Origin: Aricia agestis
Taxonomy: Eukaryota > Arthropoda > Insecta > Lepidoptera > Lycaenidae
NCBI RefSeq assembly: GCF_905147365.1
Contig: NC_056412.1
Location: 18,592,001 to 18,656,000, forward strand
DNA length: 64,000 nt
Direction of reading: 5' to 3'
This document shows positions 63,925 through 64,000 of this stretch, one piece after another. Position 1 is the stretch's first letter. Every line of letters starts with the position of its first letter. The notes beneath the pieces were generated by a model that had not been told where the DNA came from, did not search any database, and saw nothing but the letters and a program-made list of their open reading frames with translations. A program made the translations under genes and the position numbers.

Positions 63925-64000
63925 GTTCCGTACCCAAAGGGTAAAAACAGGACCCTATTACTGAGACTTCGATGTCTGTCCGTCTGTCTATCCGTCTGTC
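63925..64000 (+). repeat. Dispersed repeat cut by the window end
   Basis: GGGTTCCGTACCCAAAGGGT AAAAACAGGACCCTATTACT GAGACTTCG followed by GTCTGTCC repeats; typical start of an abundant lepidopteran repeat, also seen degraded at about 8568-8630. Confidence 0.65.

Overview
The window looks like a gene-poor, repeat-dense stretch of an AT-rich insect genome, most probably Lepidoptera. The evidence is a piggyBac element closely organised like the founding moth piggyBac, tRNA-headed SINEs with A/B boxes, retroelement tails of the butterfly/moth type (runs of GACA followed by TTTCGCATTTATAATATTAG), and many TIR-type MITEs. I found no host protein-coding gene, rRNA or functional tRNA gene. Nearly all short open frames are chance readings of repeats; some begin with non-ATG codons. 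The only intact gene is the piggyBac transposase. Boundaries of dispersed repeats are by eye and may be off by several bases; family labels (Rep-A, SINE-1, MITE-A etc.) are local names for copies that match each other inside this window.

Layout. 0-11 kb: palindromes, SINE-2 copies, a TTAA-flanked 641-bp element nested in a retroelement tail, a GC-rich 210-216-bp tandem repeat, and two inverted Rep-A copies. 11.55-14.25 kb: a 2.7-kb TIR element with a decayed Cys-rich ORF. 15.3-15.7 kb: a foldback element carrying a 31-bp tandem array with a 93-bp higher-order period. 16.5-22.3 kb: MITEs, including a three-level nest (C containing A containing B) whose levels have uninterrupted relatives elsewhere in the window. 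23-31 kb: MITEs, a long AT microsatellite and an 11-bp minisatellite. 32-43 kb: SINE-1 copies, element V, MITE-B and a LINE 3' end. 44.0-46.0 kb: a TIR element with a dead LINE reverse-transcriptase fragment. 46.5-49.0 kb: the complete piggyBac. 50-57 kb: SINEs, Rep-A and a candidate TTAA-flanked element holding about 20 copies of a 73-bp satellite. 57-64 kb: long-TIR foldbacks, a deleted mariner and the second copy of element S.

How things fit together. The region records repeated transposon-into-transposon insertion. Because several families occur both empty and filled, target-site duplications can be read directly (TTAA at 3.1/3.8 kb and around piggyBac, TATA around MITE-B, TAA around MITE-Y). 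A second theme is local inverted duplication: a 27-bp perfect foldback sits in frame inside the piggyBac transposase, a 55-bp one inside a MITE-M copy, and two inside an element-S copy, with the MITE-M and element-S relatives lacking them. This suggests either templated (fold-back) replication errors or assembly/read artefacts, and is the least ordinary signal in the window.
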